The notes: generated from the letters alone by a model not told the origin. 64,000 bases of DNA from Aphelocoma coerulescens (GCF_041296385.1 NW_027183505.1:310001-374000), one strand, 5' to 3'; numbered from the stretch's first letter, positions 37,316 through 50,396 are shown. A program made the numbers and translations.

Positions 37316-39497
37316 AACACAATAGCTTGGCATAAGCATTGAGCAACAGCTGCTGAACACACCTGGCAACATCTGCTTGCATCAAAAGAGGGCTTCAAGC
37401 TGACAATGGCACCAGCAGCTTCCATCTGCAACAGACACCCAGGAAAGGACAGGCTGCGCCGGTTTGGACAAATTTGGAGGAAAATATCCTCTGATAGAAG
37501 GCAGGTTACACCCAGCCATCCCCCACCAGGTTTGGGAAAAAAGAATTTTCCTGGGAAGAAAGTGAAAGAGAGAAAACCTCTTTTTTTAACAAACACACAG
37601 GAAAAGGATAACAATGCTAAATATTAAAACCTCTCGCTGTGCAGAGAAAGCTGGGATAATTTGAGAGTCCTTCCGTGTTTCGGTGGGGTCTCCTGAAACA
37701 TCCATAGACAGCGAGGCCCGTGCAAAGAAACAGGGAGCGATTCTTGAGAGAAGTTTCAGAGCTCTTTCTTCTCCAGCCACATGGGCGGGGCACTGCCAAA
37801 GAACTGAGCAATCACGGCACAAGCAGGGCCCTCCTCGCACAAGGCAACACAAAATAAGCAGTGCTGAACAGGATTAGGGCACATGTGAGCAGGGAGCAGG
37901 GAGACCCCCCGTGCCCAGGCCATGCCTCTACCCCAGGGTCCCCTCTTCCCATGACCTCATGGCAGGGGGGAGGAACCCCAACACTTCCGTAGGTGTAGTC
38001 TCTCTCCTCCTCCTTGCAGCTGCCTCATGGGCCCACATTCAGGGCTCCCACCTGGGTAGAAAATTCTCCCAATGTGCTCTGATGTTGAAAGAGTCAAGAA
38101 GAGAAGAAGGGAAAAAAACCCCCGAAGTCCCAGGAAAACAAAGTTCAACTCTCCATCTCCCTCCAGAGAAAAGGAGCTGAAAACTGGCTAAAAAGAAACA
38201 AGGTTGTTTCCACCGCTCTTGCTGCAAGCAGGATGCAGAGGAGTGTGTATGTGTGTCTTTGAACAAACGCTCTGAGAAGTTTGTCCGTTTTTTTTTTTTC
38301 CTCTCTCCCCTCTCAGGCTCAGTTGAAAGGCACAGAAATGCACAAAGTTCACTTCTGGGCATAGAGCAGCAATAGGGGATACACATGATAAAGTCACCCC
38401 AAGACACAGGGACAGAGAATTCAGTGGAAAGACTCCGAGAATTCTGCTCCCAGAGATCATTCCTGCTCACACTGACCCTTGTAGAAAGGGGACATCGTTC
38501 CAGGCAGCCTGTACTGAGCATGTGGCTCCTGAGTGGGGTTTGTTGTTTAGGAAACCTGCTCCGGCTTTTCCATTCTTTCCTTCCAAACAGGAAAACTTCT
38601 CCTGGGGCTGTGTGCAGGCAGAGCCCTGAGGAGAGCAGGTGGCACATGGTGCGCTGGGCTGGGACAGCCAGCTGCAGAGCTCAAGGGAAGAAGCCCAAAG
38701 TGTCACAATGGCTCCTTGCCTTCACATGCAACACCTGGGTCACAATGGTCTCCTTGATTCCATGAGGCCCCACTGTGTCACAATGGCTCCTTGGTTCCAT
38801 CAGGTTCCACAGTGTCACCATGGTCTCCTTTGATCCGCACTGTCATCATGGACAATTGGTTCCATGAGGCCCCGCAGTGTCACAATGGTCCCTTGCTTCC
38901 ATAGCTTTTACGTTGTAACAATGGACTCCTTGCTTCTATGAGCTAGCCTGCTTTTTGCAGAGGTGTCTTTGGTTCCAACAAGGCCCCGCTGTGTCTCAGT
39001 GCACCCTGGTTTCCATGTGGATGTGGAGTATCACAAAGGCTCCTTGGTTCCACCAGGTCCTGCTGTGTCACAATGGGTCCTGTGGTCCCTGAGGCCCTCC
39101 AAAGTCATCGTGGAGGCTTGCTTCCATGAGGTTCCATTATGTGCCAGTGGTCATCTTGGTTCCAGGAGTTTCCTTAGTGTCACAATGCTCTCCATGCTTC
39201 CATTAGGCCCTGCTTTGCCACAATGGTCCCCTTGTTTCCATGAGGCCCCGCTGTGTCACAATGGACCTATGGTTCCATGATGTTGCGTGGTGTCACCGTG
39301 CTCTTCTTGAATCCGCAGTGTAACCATGGACCATTGGTTCCATGCGGCCTGGCTGTGTCACAATGGGCTCCTTGATTCCATGATTCCCCACGGTGGCACA
39401 ATGGAGCCTTGTTTCTAGGAGGTTCTGTACTGTCACAATTGTCTCCTTGATGCCATCAGCCCCTGCAGTGTCACAATGGCTCCTTGGTTCCATGAGG
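37316..39497 (+). repeat. Monomer U18, L form, 2,182 bp (partner of U11)
   Basis: Matches U11 including the private GTCTTTGAAC and GGTTCCACAGTG, the 4-bp deletion and T12. The block is 38700-39497, with GGTGGCACAATGG towards its end as in U11. The CTCF-like motif at 38632-38645 is intact. Confidence 0.97.
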
Positions 39498-41679
39498 AAC
39501 ACAATAGCTTGGCATAAGCATTGAGCAACAGCTGCTGAACACACCTGGCAACATCTGCTTGCATCAAAAGAGGGCTTCAAGCTGACAATGGCACCAGCAG
39601 CTTCCATCTGCAACAGAGACCCAGGAAAGGACAGGCTGTGCCGGTTTGGACAAATGTGGAGGAAAATATCCTCTGATAGAAGGCAGGTTACACCCAGCCC
39701 TCCCCCACCAGGTTTTTGGAAAAAAGAACTTTCCTGGGAAGAAAGTGAAAGAGATAAAAACTATTTTTTTAACAAACACACAGGAAAAGGATAGCAATGC
39801 TAAATATTAAAAGCTCTCGCTGTGCAGAGAAAGCTGGGATAATTTTAGAGTCCTTCTGTGTTTCGGTGGGGTCTCCTGAAACATCCATAGATAGCGAGGC
39901 CCGTGCAAAGAAATAGGGAGCGATTCTTGAGAGAAGTTTCAGAGCTCTTTCTTCTCCAGCCACATGGGCGGGGCACTGCCAAAGAACTGAGCAATCACAG
40001 CACAACCAGGGCCCTCCTCGCACAGGGCAACACAAAATAAGCAGTGCTGAACAGGATTAGGGCACATGTCAGCAGGGAGCAGGGAGACCCCCGTGCCCAG
40101 GCCATGCCTCTACCCCAGGGTCCCCTCTCCCATGACCTCATGGCAGGGGGGAGGAACCCCAACACTTCCGTAGGTGTAGTCTCTCTCCTCCTCCTTGCAG
40201 CTGGCTCATGGGCCCACATTCAGGGCCCCCACCTCGGGAGAAAATTCTCCCAATGTGCTCTGATGTTGAAAGAGTCAAGAAGAGAAGAAGGGAAAAAAAC
40301 CCCCCGAAGTCCCAGGAAAACAAAGTTCAACTCTCCATCTCCCCCCAGAGAAAAGGAGCTGAAAACTGGCAAAAAAGAAACCAAGTTGCTTCCTCTGCTC
40401 TTGCTGCAAGCAGGATGCAGAGGAGTGTGTATGTGTGTCCTCGAAAAAACGCTCTGAGAAGTTTGTCCGGTTTTTTTCCTCTCCCCCCTCTCAGGCTCAG
40501 TTGAAAGGCACAGAAACGCACAAAGTTCACTTCTGGGCATAGAGCAGCAATAGGGGATACACATGATAAAGTCACCCCAAGACACAGGGACAGAGAATTC
40601 AGTGGAAAGACTCCGAGAATTCTGCTCCCAGAGATCATTCATTCCTGCTCACACTGACCCTTGTAGAAAGGGGACCTCGTTCCAGGCAGCCTGTACTGAG
40701 CATGTGGCTCCTGAGTGGGGTTTGTTGTTTAGGAAACCTGCTCCGGCTTTTCCATTCTTTCCTTGCAAACAGGAAAACTTCTCCTGGGGCTGTGTGCAGG
40801 CAGAGCCCTGAGGAGAGCAGGTGGCACATGGTGCGCTGGGCTGGGACAGCCAGCTGCAGAGCTCAAGGGAAGAAGCCCAAAGTGTCACAATGGCTCCTTG
40901 CCTTCACATGCAACACCTGGGTCACAATGGTCTCCTTGATTCCATGAGGCCCCACTGTGTCAAAATGGCTCCTTGGTTCCATCAGGTTCCGCAGTGTCAC
41001 CATGGTCTCCTTTGATCCGCACTGTCATCATGGACAATTGGTTCCATGAGGCCCCGCAGTGTCACAATGGTCCCTTGCTTCCATAGCTTTTACGTTGTAA
41101 CAATGGACTCCTTGCTTCTATGAGCTAGCCTGCTTTTTGCAGAGGTGTCTTTGGTTCCAACAAGGCCCCGCTGTGTCTCAGTGCACCCTGGTTTCCATGT
41201 GGATGTGGAGTATCACAAAGGCTCCTTGGTTCCACCAGGTCCTGCTGTGTCACAATGGGTCCTGTGGTCCCTGAGGCCCTCCAAAGTCATTGTGGAGGCT
41301 TGCTTCCATGAGGTTCCATTATGTGCCAGTGGTCATCTTGGTTCCAGGAGTTTCCTTAGTGTCACAATGCTCTCCATGCTTCCATTAGGCCCTGCTTTGC
41401 CACAATGGTCCCCTTGTTTCCATGAGGCCCCGCTGTGTCACAATGGACCTATGGTTCCATGATGTTGCGTGGTGTCACCGTGCTCTTCTTGAATCCGCAG
41501 TTTAACCATGGACCATTGGTTCCATGCGGCCTGGCCGTGTCACAATGGGCTCCTTGATTCCATGATTCCCCACGGTGTCACAATGGAGCCTTGTTTCTAG
41601 GAGGTTCTGTACTGTCACAATTGCCTCCTTGATGCCATCAGCCCCTGCAGTGTCACAATGGCTCCTTGGTTCCATGAGG
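39498..41679 (+). repeat. Monomer U19, F form, 2,182 bp (partner of U12)
   Basis: Matches U12 at GGATAGCAATG, CATAGATAGC, GAAATAGG, GAAACGCAC and TCAAAATGG. One clear difference is CCTTGCAAAC near 40,761 (CCTTCCAAAC in U12). The block is 40882-41679. The CTCF-like motif at 40814-40827 is intact. Confidence 0.97.
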
Positions 41680-43858
41680 AACACAATAGCTTGGCATAAG
41701 CATTGAGCAACAGCTGCTGAACACACCTGGCAACATCTGCTTGCATCAAAAGAGGGCTTCAAGCTGACAATGGCACCAGCAGCTTCCATCTGCAACAGAG
41801 ACCCAGGAAAGGACAGGCTGCGCCGGTTTGAACAAATGTGGAGGAAAATATCCTCTGATAGAAGGCAGGTTACACCCAGCCATCCCCCACCAGGTTTGGG
41901 AAAAAAGAATTTTCCTGGGAAGAAAGTGAAAGAGAGAAAACCTCTTTTTTTAACAAACACACAGGAAAAGGATAACAATGCTAAATATTAAAACCTCTCG
42001 CTGTGCAGAGAAAGCTGGGATAATTTGAGAGTCCTTCCGTGTTTCGGTGGGGTCTCCTGAAACATCCATAGACAGCGAGGCCCGTGCAAAGAAACAGGGA
42101 GCGATTCTTGAGAGAAGTTTCAGAGCTCTTTCTTCTCCAGCCACATGGGCGGGGCACTGCCAAAGAACTGAGCAATCACGGCACAAGCAGGGCCCTCCTC
42201 GCACAAGGCAACACAAAATAAGCAGTGCTGAACAGGATTAGGGCACATGTGAGCAGGGAGCAGGGAGACCCCCCGTGCCCAGGCCATGCCTCTACCCCAG
42301 GGTCCCCTCTTCCCATGACCTCATGGCAGGGGGGAGGAACCCCAACACTTCCGTAGGTGTAGTCTCTCTCCTCCTCCTTGCAGCTGCCTCATGGGCCCAC
42401 ATTCAGGGCTCCCACCTGGGTAGAAAATTCTCCCAATGTGCTCTGATGTTGAAAGAGTCAAGAAGAGAAGAAGGGAAAAAAACCCCCGAAGTCCCAGGAG
42501 AACAAAGTTCAACTCTCCATCTCCCTCCAGAGAAAAGGAGCTGAAAACTGGCTAAAAAGAAACAAGGTTGTTTCCACCGCTCTTGCTGCAAGCAGGATGC
42601 AGAGGAGTGTGTATGTGTGTCCTTGAACAAACGCTCTGAGAAGTTTGTCCGTTTTTTTTTTTTCCTCTCTCCCCTCTCAGGCTCAGTTGAAAGGCACAGA
42701 AATGCACAAAGTTCACTTCTGGGCATAGAGCAGCAATAGGGGATACACATGATAAAGTCACCCCAAGACACAGGGACAGAGAATTCAGTGGAAAGACTCC
42801 GAGAATTCTGCTCCCAGAGATCATTCATTCCTGCTCACACTGACCCTTGTAGAAAGGGGACATCGTTCCAGGCAGCCTGTACTGAGCATGTGGCTCCTGA
42901 GTGGGGTTTGCTGTTTAGGAAACCTGCTCCGGCTTTTCCATTCTTTCCTTCCAAACAGGAAAACTTCTCCTGGGGCTGTGTGCAGGCAGAGCCCTGAGGA
43001 GAGCAGGTGACACATGGTGCGCTGGGCTGGGACAGCCAGCTGCAGAGCTCAAGGGAAGAAGCCCAAAGTGTCACAATGGCTCCTTGCCTTCACATGCAAC
43101 ACCTGGGTCACAATGGTCTCCTTGATTCCATGAGGCCCCACTGTGTCACAATGGCTCCTTGGTTCCATCAGGTTCCGCAGTGTCACCATGGTCTCCTTTG
43201 ATCCGCACTGTCATCATGGACAATTGGTTCCATGAGGCCCCGCAGTGTCACAATGGTCCCTTGCTTCCATAGGTTTGATGTTGTAACAATGGACTCCTTG
43301 CTTCTATGAGCTAGCCTGCTTTTTGCAGAGGTGTCTTTGGTTCCAACAAGGCCCCGCTGTGTCTCTGCACCCTGGCTTCCATGTGGATCTGGAGTATCAC
43401 AAAGGCTCCTTGGTTCCACCAGGTCCTGCTGTGTCACAATGGGTCCTGTGGTCCCTGAGGCCCTCCAAAGTCATTGTGGAGGCTTGCTTCCATGAGGTTC
43501 CATTATGTGCCAGTGGTCATCTTGGTTCCAGGAGTTTCCTTCGTGTCACAATGCTCTCCATGCTTCCATTAGGCCCTGCTTTGCCACAATGGTCCCCTTG
43601 TTTCCATGAGGCCCCGCTGTGTCACAATGGACCTATGGTTCCATGATGTTGCGTGGTGTCACCGTGCTCTTCTTGAATCCGCAGTGTAACCATGGACCAT
43701 TGGTTCCATGCAGCCGTGTCACAATGGGCTCCTTGATTCCATGATTCCCCACGGTGTCACAATGGAGCCTTGTTTCTAGGAGGTTCTGTACTGTCACAAT
43801 TGCCTCCTTGATGCCATCAGCCCCTGCAGTGTCACAATGGCTCCTTGGTTCCATGAGG
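41680..43858 (+). repeat. Monomer U20, L form, 2,179 bp (partner of U13, recombinant 3' end)
   Basis: The first ~1.58 kb matches U13, including CCAGGAGAACAAAG and GGTTTGCTG. Its subrepeat block (43068-43858) then departs near 43,270: AGGTTTGATG, the 2-bp deletion, TTCCTTCGTGTC and the 5-bp deletion, the combination seen in U9. The rear therefore derives from a U9-like monomer, marking the end of the high-identity 7-mer copy. The CTCF-like motif at 43000-43013 is mutated. Confidence 0.96.
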
Positions 43859-46036
43859 AACACAATAGCTTGGCATAAGCATTGAGCAACAGCTGCTGAA
43901 CACACCTGGCAACATCTGCTTGCATCAAAAGAGGGCTTCAAGCTGACAATGGCACCAGCAGCTTCCATCTGCAACAGAGACCCAGGAAAGGACAGGCTGT
44001 GCCGGTTTGAACAAATGTGGAGGAAAATATCCTCTGATAGAAGGCAGGTTACACCCAGCCATCCCCCACCAGGTTTGGGAAAAAAGAATTTTCCTGGGAA
44101 GAAAGTGAAAGAGAGAAAACCTCTTTTTTTAACAAACACACAGGAAAAGGATAACAATGCTAAATATTAAAAGCTCTCGCTGTGCAGAGAAAGCTGGGAT
44201 AATTTGAGAGTCCTTCCGTGTTTCGGTGGGGTCTCCTGAAACATCCATAGACAGCGAGGCCCGTGCAAAGAAACAGGGAGCGATTCTTGAGAGAAGTTTC
44301 AGAGCTCTTTCTTCTCCAGCCACATGGGCGGGGCACTGCCAAAGAACTGAGCAATCACGGCACAAGCAGGGCCCTCCTGGCACAGGGCAACACAAAATAA
44401 GCAGTGCTGAACAGGATTAGGGCACATGTGAGCAGGGAGCAGGGAGACCCCCGTGCCCAGGCCATGCCTCTACCCCAGGGTCCCCTCTTCCCATGACCTC
44501 ATGGCAGGGGGGAGGAACCCCAACACTTCCGTAGGTGTAGTCTCTCTCCTCCTCCTTGCAGCTGCCTCATGGGCCCACATTCAGGGCTCCCACCTGGGTA
44601 GAAAATTCTCCCAATGTGCTCTGATGTTGAAAGAGTCAAGAAGAGAAGAAGGGAAAAAAACCCCCGAAGTCCCAGGAAAACAAAGTTCAACTCTCCATCT
44701 CCCTCCAGAGAAAAGGAGCTGAAAACTGGCTAAAAAGAAACAAGGTTGTTTCCACCGCTCTTGCTGCAAGCAGGATGCAGAGGAGTGTGTATGTGTGTCC
44801 TTGAACAAACGCTCTGAGAAGTTTGTCCGTTTTTTTTTTTTCCTCTCTCCCCTCTCAGGCTCAGTTGAAAGGCACAGAAATGCACAAAGTTCACTTCTGG
44901 GCATAGAGCAGCAATAGGGGATACACATGATAAAGTCACCCCAAGACACAGGGACAGAGAATTCAGTGGAAAGACTCCGAGAATTCTGCTCCCAGAGATC
45001 ATTCATTCCTGCTCACACTGACCCTTGTAGCAAGGGGACATCGTTCCAGGCAGCCTGTACTGAGCATGTGGCTCCTGAGTGGGGTTTGTTGTTTAGGAAA
45101 CCTGCTCCGGCTTTTCCATTCTTTCCTTCCAAACAGGAAAACTTCTCCTGGGGCTGTGTGCAGGCAGAGCCCTGAGGAGAGCAGGTGACACATGGTGCGC
45201 TGGGCTGGGACAGCCAGCTGCAGAGCTCAAGGGAAGAAGCCCAAAGTGTCACAATGGCTCCTTGCCTTCACATGCAACACCTGGGTCACAATGGTCTCCT
45301 TGATTCCATGAGGCCCCACTGTGTCACAATGGCTCCTTGGTTCCATCAGGTTCCGCAGTGTCACCATGGTCTCCTTTGATCCGCACTGTCATCATGGACA
45401 ATTGGTTCCATGAGGCCCCGCAGTGTCACAATGGTCCCTTGCTTCCATAGCTTTTACGTTGTAACAATGGACTCCTTGCTTCTATGAGCTAGCCTGCTTT
45501 TTGCAGAGGTGTCTTTGGTTCCAACAAGGCCCCGCTGTGTCTCTGCACCCTGGCTTCCATGTGGATCTGGAGTATCACAAAGGCTCCTTGGTTCCACCAG
45601 GTCCTGCTGTGTCACAATGGGTCCTGTGGTCCCTGAGGCCCTCCAAAGTCATTGTGGAGGCTTGCTTCCATGAGGTTCCATTATGTGCCAGTGGTCATCT
45701 TGGTTCCAGGAGTTTCCTTCGTGTCACAATGCTCTCCATGCTTCCATTAGGCCCTGCTTTGCCACAATGGTCCCCTTGTTTCCATGAGGCCCCGCTGTGT
45801 CACAATGGACCTATGGTTCCATGATGTTGCGTGGTGTCACCGTGCTCTTCTTGAATCCGCAGTGTAACCATGGACCATTGGTTCCATGCAGCCGTGTCAC
45901 AATGGGCTCCTTGATTCCATGATTCCCCACGGTGTCACAATGGAGCCTTGTTTCTAGGAGGTTCTGTACTGTCACAATTGCCTCCTTGATGCCATCAGCC
46001 CCTGCAGTGTCACAATGGCTCCTTGGTTCCATGAGG
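43859..46036 (+). repeat. Monomer U21, L form, 2,178 bp
   Basis: Positionally equivalent to U7 and U14 (TGTAGCAAGG, mutated CTCF-like motif at 45178-45191, both block deletions) but less similar. It has GTGCCGG, AAAAGCTCTCG, CCTGGCACAGGG and CCTTGAACAAAC, plus one C fewer before CGTGCCC. The block is 45246-46036. Its rear half is repeated 4,360 bp downstream in U23. Confidence 0.96.
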
Positions 46037-47290
46037 AACACAATAGCTTGGCATAAGCATTGAGCAACAGCTGCTGAACACACCTGGCAACATCTGCTTG
46101 CATCAAAAGAGGGCTTCAAGCTGACAATGGCACCAGCAGCTTCCATCTGCAACAGAGACCCAGGAAAGGACAGGCTGTGCCGGTTTGGACAAATGTGGAG
46201 GAAAATATCCTCTGATAGAAGGCAGGTTACACCCAGCCCTCCCCCACCAGGTTTTTGGAAAAAAGAACTTTCCTGGGAAGAAAGTGAAAGAGATAAAAAC
46301 TATTTTTTTAACAAACACACAGGAAAAGGATAACAATGCTAAATATTAAAAGCTCTCGCTGTGCAGAGAAAGCTGGGATAATTTGAGAGTCCTTCCGTGT
46401 TTCGGTGGGGTCTCCTGAAACATCCATAGACAGCGAGGCCCGTGCAAAGAAACAGGGAGCGATTCTTGAGAGAAGTTTCAGAGCTCTTTCTTCTCCAGCC
46501 ACATGGGCGGGGCACTGCCAAAGAACTGAGCAATCACAGCACAACCAGGGCCCTCCTCGCACAGGGCAACACAAAATAAGCAGTGCTGAACAGGATTAGG
46601 GCACATGTCAGCAGGGAGCAGGGAGACCCCGTGCCCAGGCCATGCCTCTACCCCACGGTCCCCTCTCCCATGACCTCATGGCAGGGGGGAGGAACCCCAA
46701 CACTTCCGTAGGTGCAGTCTCTCTCCTCCTCCTTGCAGCTGGCTCATGGGCCCACATTCAGGGCCCCCACCTCGGGAGAAAATTCTCCCAATGTGCTCTG
46801 ATGTTGAAAGAGTCAAGAAGAGAAGAAGGGAAAAAAACCCCCAAAGTCCCAGGAAAACAAAGTTCAACTCTCCATCTCCCCCCAGAGAAAAGGAGCTGAA
46901 AACTGGCTAAAAAGAAACAAAGTTGCTTCCCTCTGCTCTTGCTGCAAGCAGGATGCAGAGGAGTGTGTATGTGTGTCCTTGAACAAACGCTCTGAGAAGT
47001 TTGTCCGGTTTTTTCTCCTCTCCTCCCTCTCAGGCTCAGTTGAAAGGCACAGAAATGCACAAAGTTCACTTCTGGGCATAGAGCAGCAATAGGGGATACA
47101 CATGATAAAGTCACCCCAAGACACAGGGACAGAGAATTCAGTGGAAAGACTCCGAGAATTCTGCTCCCAGAGATCATTCATTCCTGCTCACACTGACCCT
47201 TGTAGAAAGGGGACATCGTTCCAGGCAGCCTGTACTGAGCATGTGGCTCCTGAGTGGGGTTTGTTGTTTAGGAAACCTGCTCCGGCTTTT
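43859..47290 (+). repeat. Partial third copy of the 7-mer block (U21 and the front of U22)
   Basis: U21 takes the place of U7/U14 and U22 the place of U8/U15, at an offset of about 15,262 bp. U21 is noticeably more diverged from U14 than U14 is from U7. The correspondence stops within U22 near 47.3 kb, where CCTTCCAAAC and a U1-like block replace the U8-type rear. Confidence 0.75.
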
Positions 47291-48990
47291 CCATTCTTTC
47301 CTTCCAAACAGGAAAACTTCTCCTGGGGCTGTGTGCAGGCAGAGCCCTGAGGAGAGCAGGTGGCACATGGTGCGCTGGGCTGGGACAGCCAGCTGCAGAG
47401 CTCAAGGGAAGAAGCCCAAAGTGTCACAATGGCTCCTTGCCTTCACATGCAACACCTGGGTCACAATGGTCTCCTTGATTCCATGAGGCCCCACTGTGTC
47501 ACAATGGCTCCTTGGTTCCATCAGGTTCCGCAGTGTCACCATGGTCTCCTTTGATCCGCACTGTCATCATGGACAATTGGTTCCATGAGGCCCCGCAGTG
47601 TCACAATGGTCCCTTGCTTCCATAGGTTTGATGTTGTAACAATGGACTCCTTGCTTCTATGAGCTAGCCTGCTTTTTGCAGAGGTGTCTTTGGTTCCAAC
47701 AAGGCCCCGCTGTGTCTCAGTGCACCCTGGCTTCCATGCGGATCTGGAGTATCACAAAGGCTCCTTGGTTCCACCAGGTCCTGCTGTGTCACAATGGGTC
47801 CTGTGGTCCCTGAGGCCCTCCAAAACCATCGTGGAGGCTTGCTTCCATGAGGTTCCATTATGTGCCAGTGGTCATCTTGGTTCCAGGAGTTTCCTTAGTG
47901 TCACAATGCTCTCCATGCTTCCATTAGGCCCTGCTTTGCCACAATGGTCCCCTTGTTTCCATGAGGCCCCGCTGTGTCACAATGGACCTATGGTTCCATG
48001 ATGTTGCGTGGTGTCACCGTGCTCTTCTTGAATCCGCAGTGTAACCATGGACCATTGGTTCCATGCGGCCTGGCTGTGTCACAATGGGCTCCTTGATTCC
48101 ATGATTCCCCACGGTGTCACAATGGAGCCTTGTTTCTAGGAGGTTCTGTACTGTCACAATTGTCTCCTTGATGCCATCAGCCCCTGCAGTGTCACAATGG
48201 CTCCTTGGTTCCATGAGGAACACAATAGCTTGGCATAAGCATTGAGCAACAGCTGCTGAACACACCTGGCAACATCTGCTTGCATCAAAAGAGTGCTTCA
48301 AGCTGACAATGGCACCAGCAGCTTCCATCTGCAACAGAGACCCAGGAAAGGACAGGCTGTGCCGGTTTGGACAAATGTGGAGGAAAATATCCTCTGATAG
48401 AAGGCAGGTTACACCCAGCCCTCCCCCACCAGGTTTTTGGAAAAAAGAACTTTCCTGGGAAGAAAGTGAAAGAGATAAAAACTATTTTTTTAACAAACAC
48501 ACAGGAAAAGGATAACAATGCTAAATATTAAAAGCTCTCGCTGTGCAGAGAAAGCTGGGATAATTTTAGAGTCCTTCTGTGTTTCGGTGGGGTCTCCTGA
48601 AACATCCATAGACAGCGAGGCCCGTGCAAAGAAACAGGGAGCGATTCTTGAGAGAAGTTTCAGAGCTCTTTCTTCTCCAGCCACATGGGCGGGGCACTGC
48701 CAAAGAACTGAGCAATCACAGCACAACCAGGGCCCTCCTCGCACAGGGCAACACAAAATAAGCAGTGCTGAACAGGATTAGGGCACATGTCAGCAGGGAG
48801 CAGGGAGACCCCCGTGCCCAGGCCATGCCTCTACCCCAGGGTCCCCTCTCCCATGACCTCATGGCAGGGGGGAGGAACCCCAACACTTCCGTAGGTGTAG
48901 TCTCTCTCCTCCTCCTTGCAGCTGGCTCATGGGCCCACATTCAGGGCCCCCACCTCGGGAGAAAATTCTCCCAATGTGCTCTGATGTTGA
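44640..48990 (+). repeat. 2-monomer duplication, left copy (period 4,360 bp)
   Basis: Runs from the middle of U21 through U22 to the middle of U23. The same variants reappear 4,360 bp downstream (for example TGTAGCAAGG and GGTGAC in U21 and U23, and all of U22 in U24). The ends are placed to within about 60 bp by the F-to-L switch in U23. Confidence 0.88.
46037..48218 (+). repeat. Monomer U22, F form, 2,182 bp
   Basis: The front matches U8/U15 (CCCCACGGTCCCC, GTGCAGTCTC, TTTTTTCTCCTCTCCTCCC). From about 47.3 kb onward it matches U1 (CCTTCCAAAC, TCACAATGG, GTCATCATGG, GCGGATCTGG, AAAACCATCG). It is repeated as U24 and U27. The block is 47421-48218. The CTCF-like motif at 47353-47366 is intact. 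Confidence 0.96.
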
Positions 48991-50396
48991 AAGAGTCAAG
49001 AAGAGAAGAAGGGAAAAAAACCCCCGAAGTCCCAGGAAAACAAAGTTCAACTCTCCATCTCCCTCCAGAGAAAAGGAGCTGAAAACTGGCTAAAAAGAAA
49101 CAAGGTTGTTTCCACCGCTCTTGCTGCAAGCAGGATGCAGAGGAGTGTGTATGTGTGTCCTTGAACAAACGCTCTGAGAAGTTTGTCCGTTTTTTTTTTT
49201 TCCTCTCTCCCCTCTCAGGCTCAGTTGAAAGGCACAGAAATGCACAAAGTTCACTTCTGGGCATAGAGCAGCAATAGGGGATACACATGATAAAGTCACC
49301 CCAAGACACAGGGACAGAGAATTCAGTGGAAAGACTCCGAGAATTCTGCTCCCAGAGATCATTCATTCCTGCTCACACTGACCCTTGTAGCAAGGGGACA
49401 TCGTTCCAGGCAGCCTGTACTGAGCATGTGGCTCCTGAGTGGGGTTTGTTGTTTAGGAAACCTGCTCCGGCTTTTCCATTCTTTCCTTCCAAACAGGAAA
49501 ACTTCTCCTGGGGCTGTGTGCAGGCAGAGCCCTGAGGAGAGCAGGTGACACATGGTGCGCTGGGCTGGGACAGCCAGCTGCAGAGCTCAAGGGAAGAAGC
49601 CCAAAGTGTCACAATGGCTCCTTGCCTTCACATGCAACACCTGGGTCACAATGGTCTCCTTGATTCCATGAGGCCCCACTGTGTCACAATGGCTCCTTGG
49701 TTCCATCAGGTTCCGCAGTGTCACCATGGTCTCCTTTGATCCGCACTGTCATCATGGACAATTGGTTCCATGAGGCCCCGCAGTGTCACAATGGTCCCTT
49801 GCTTCCATAGCTTTTACGTTGTAACAATGGACTCCTTGCTTCTATGAGCTAGCCTGCTTTTTGCAGAGGTGTCTTTGGTTCCAACAAGGCCCCGCTGTGT
49901 CTCTGCACCCTGGCTTCCATGTGGATCTGGAGTATCACAAAGGCTCCTTGGTTCCACCAGGTCCTGCTGTGTCACAATGGGTCCTGTGGTCCCTGAGGCC
50001 CTCCAAAGTCATTGTGGAGGCTTGCTTCCATGAGGTTCCATTATGTGCCAGTGGTCATCTTGGTTCCAGGAGTTTCCTTCGTGTCACAATGCTCTCCATG
50101 CTTCCATTAGGCCCTGCTTTGCCACAATGGTCCCCTTGTTTCCATGAGGCCCCGCTGTGTCACAATGGACCTATGGTTCCATGATGTTGCGTGGTGTCAC
50201 CGTGCTCTTCTTGAATCCGCAGTGTAACCATGGACCATTGGTTCCATGCAGCCGTGTCACAATGGGCTCCTTGATTCCATGATTCCCCACGGTGTCACAA
50301 TGGAGCCTTGTTTCTAGGAGGTTCTGTACTGTCACAATTGCCTCCTTGATGCCATCAGCCCCTGCAGTGTCACAATGGCTCCTTGGTTCCATGAGG
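48219..50396 (+). repeat. Monomer U23, chimera: F front, L rear, 2,178 bp
   Basis: The front, to about 48,959, is F form like U1 and U25 (GAGTGCTTC, GGTTTTTGG, AGCACAACC, CTGGCTC, CTCGGGAG). From about 49,021 it is L form (CCCCCGAAG, CCCTCCAG, GTTGTTTCCACCG, T12) and follows the rear of U21. The switch occurs within about 60 bp. The block 49606-50396 carries both deletions. The CTCF-like motif at 49538-49551 is mutated, as expected from a U21 origin. Confidence 0.96.

Larger units (their letters stand above)
28001..43270 (+). repeat. 7-monomer higher-order block, copy B (approximate ends)
   Basis: U14-U20, the tandem partner of copy A. Differences I could see are few: a patch in U16, a 1-bp gain and one substitution in U17, and CCTTGCAAAC in U19. 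The correspondence ends near 43,270, where U20 has AGGTTTGATG but U13 has AGCTTTTACG. Such low divergence implies a recent block duplication or strong homogenisation. Confidence 0.9.
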
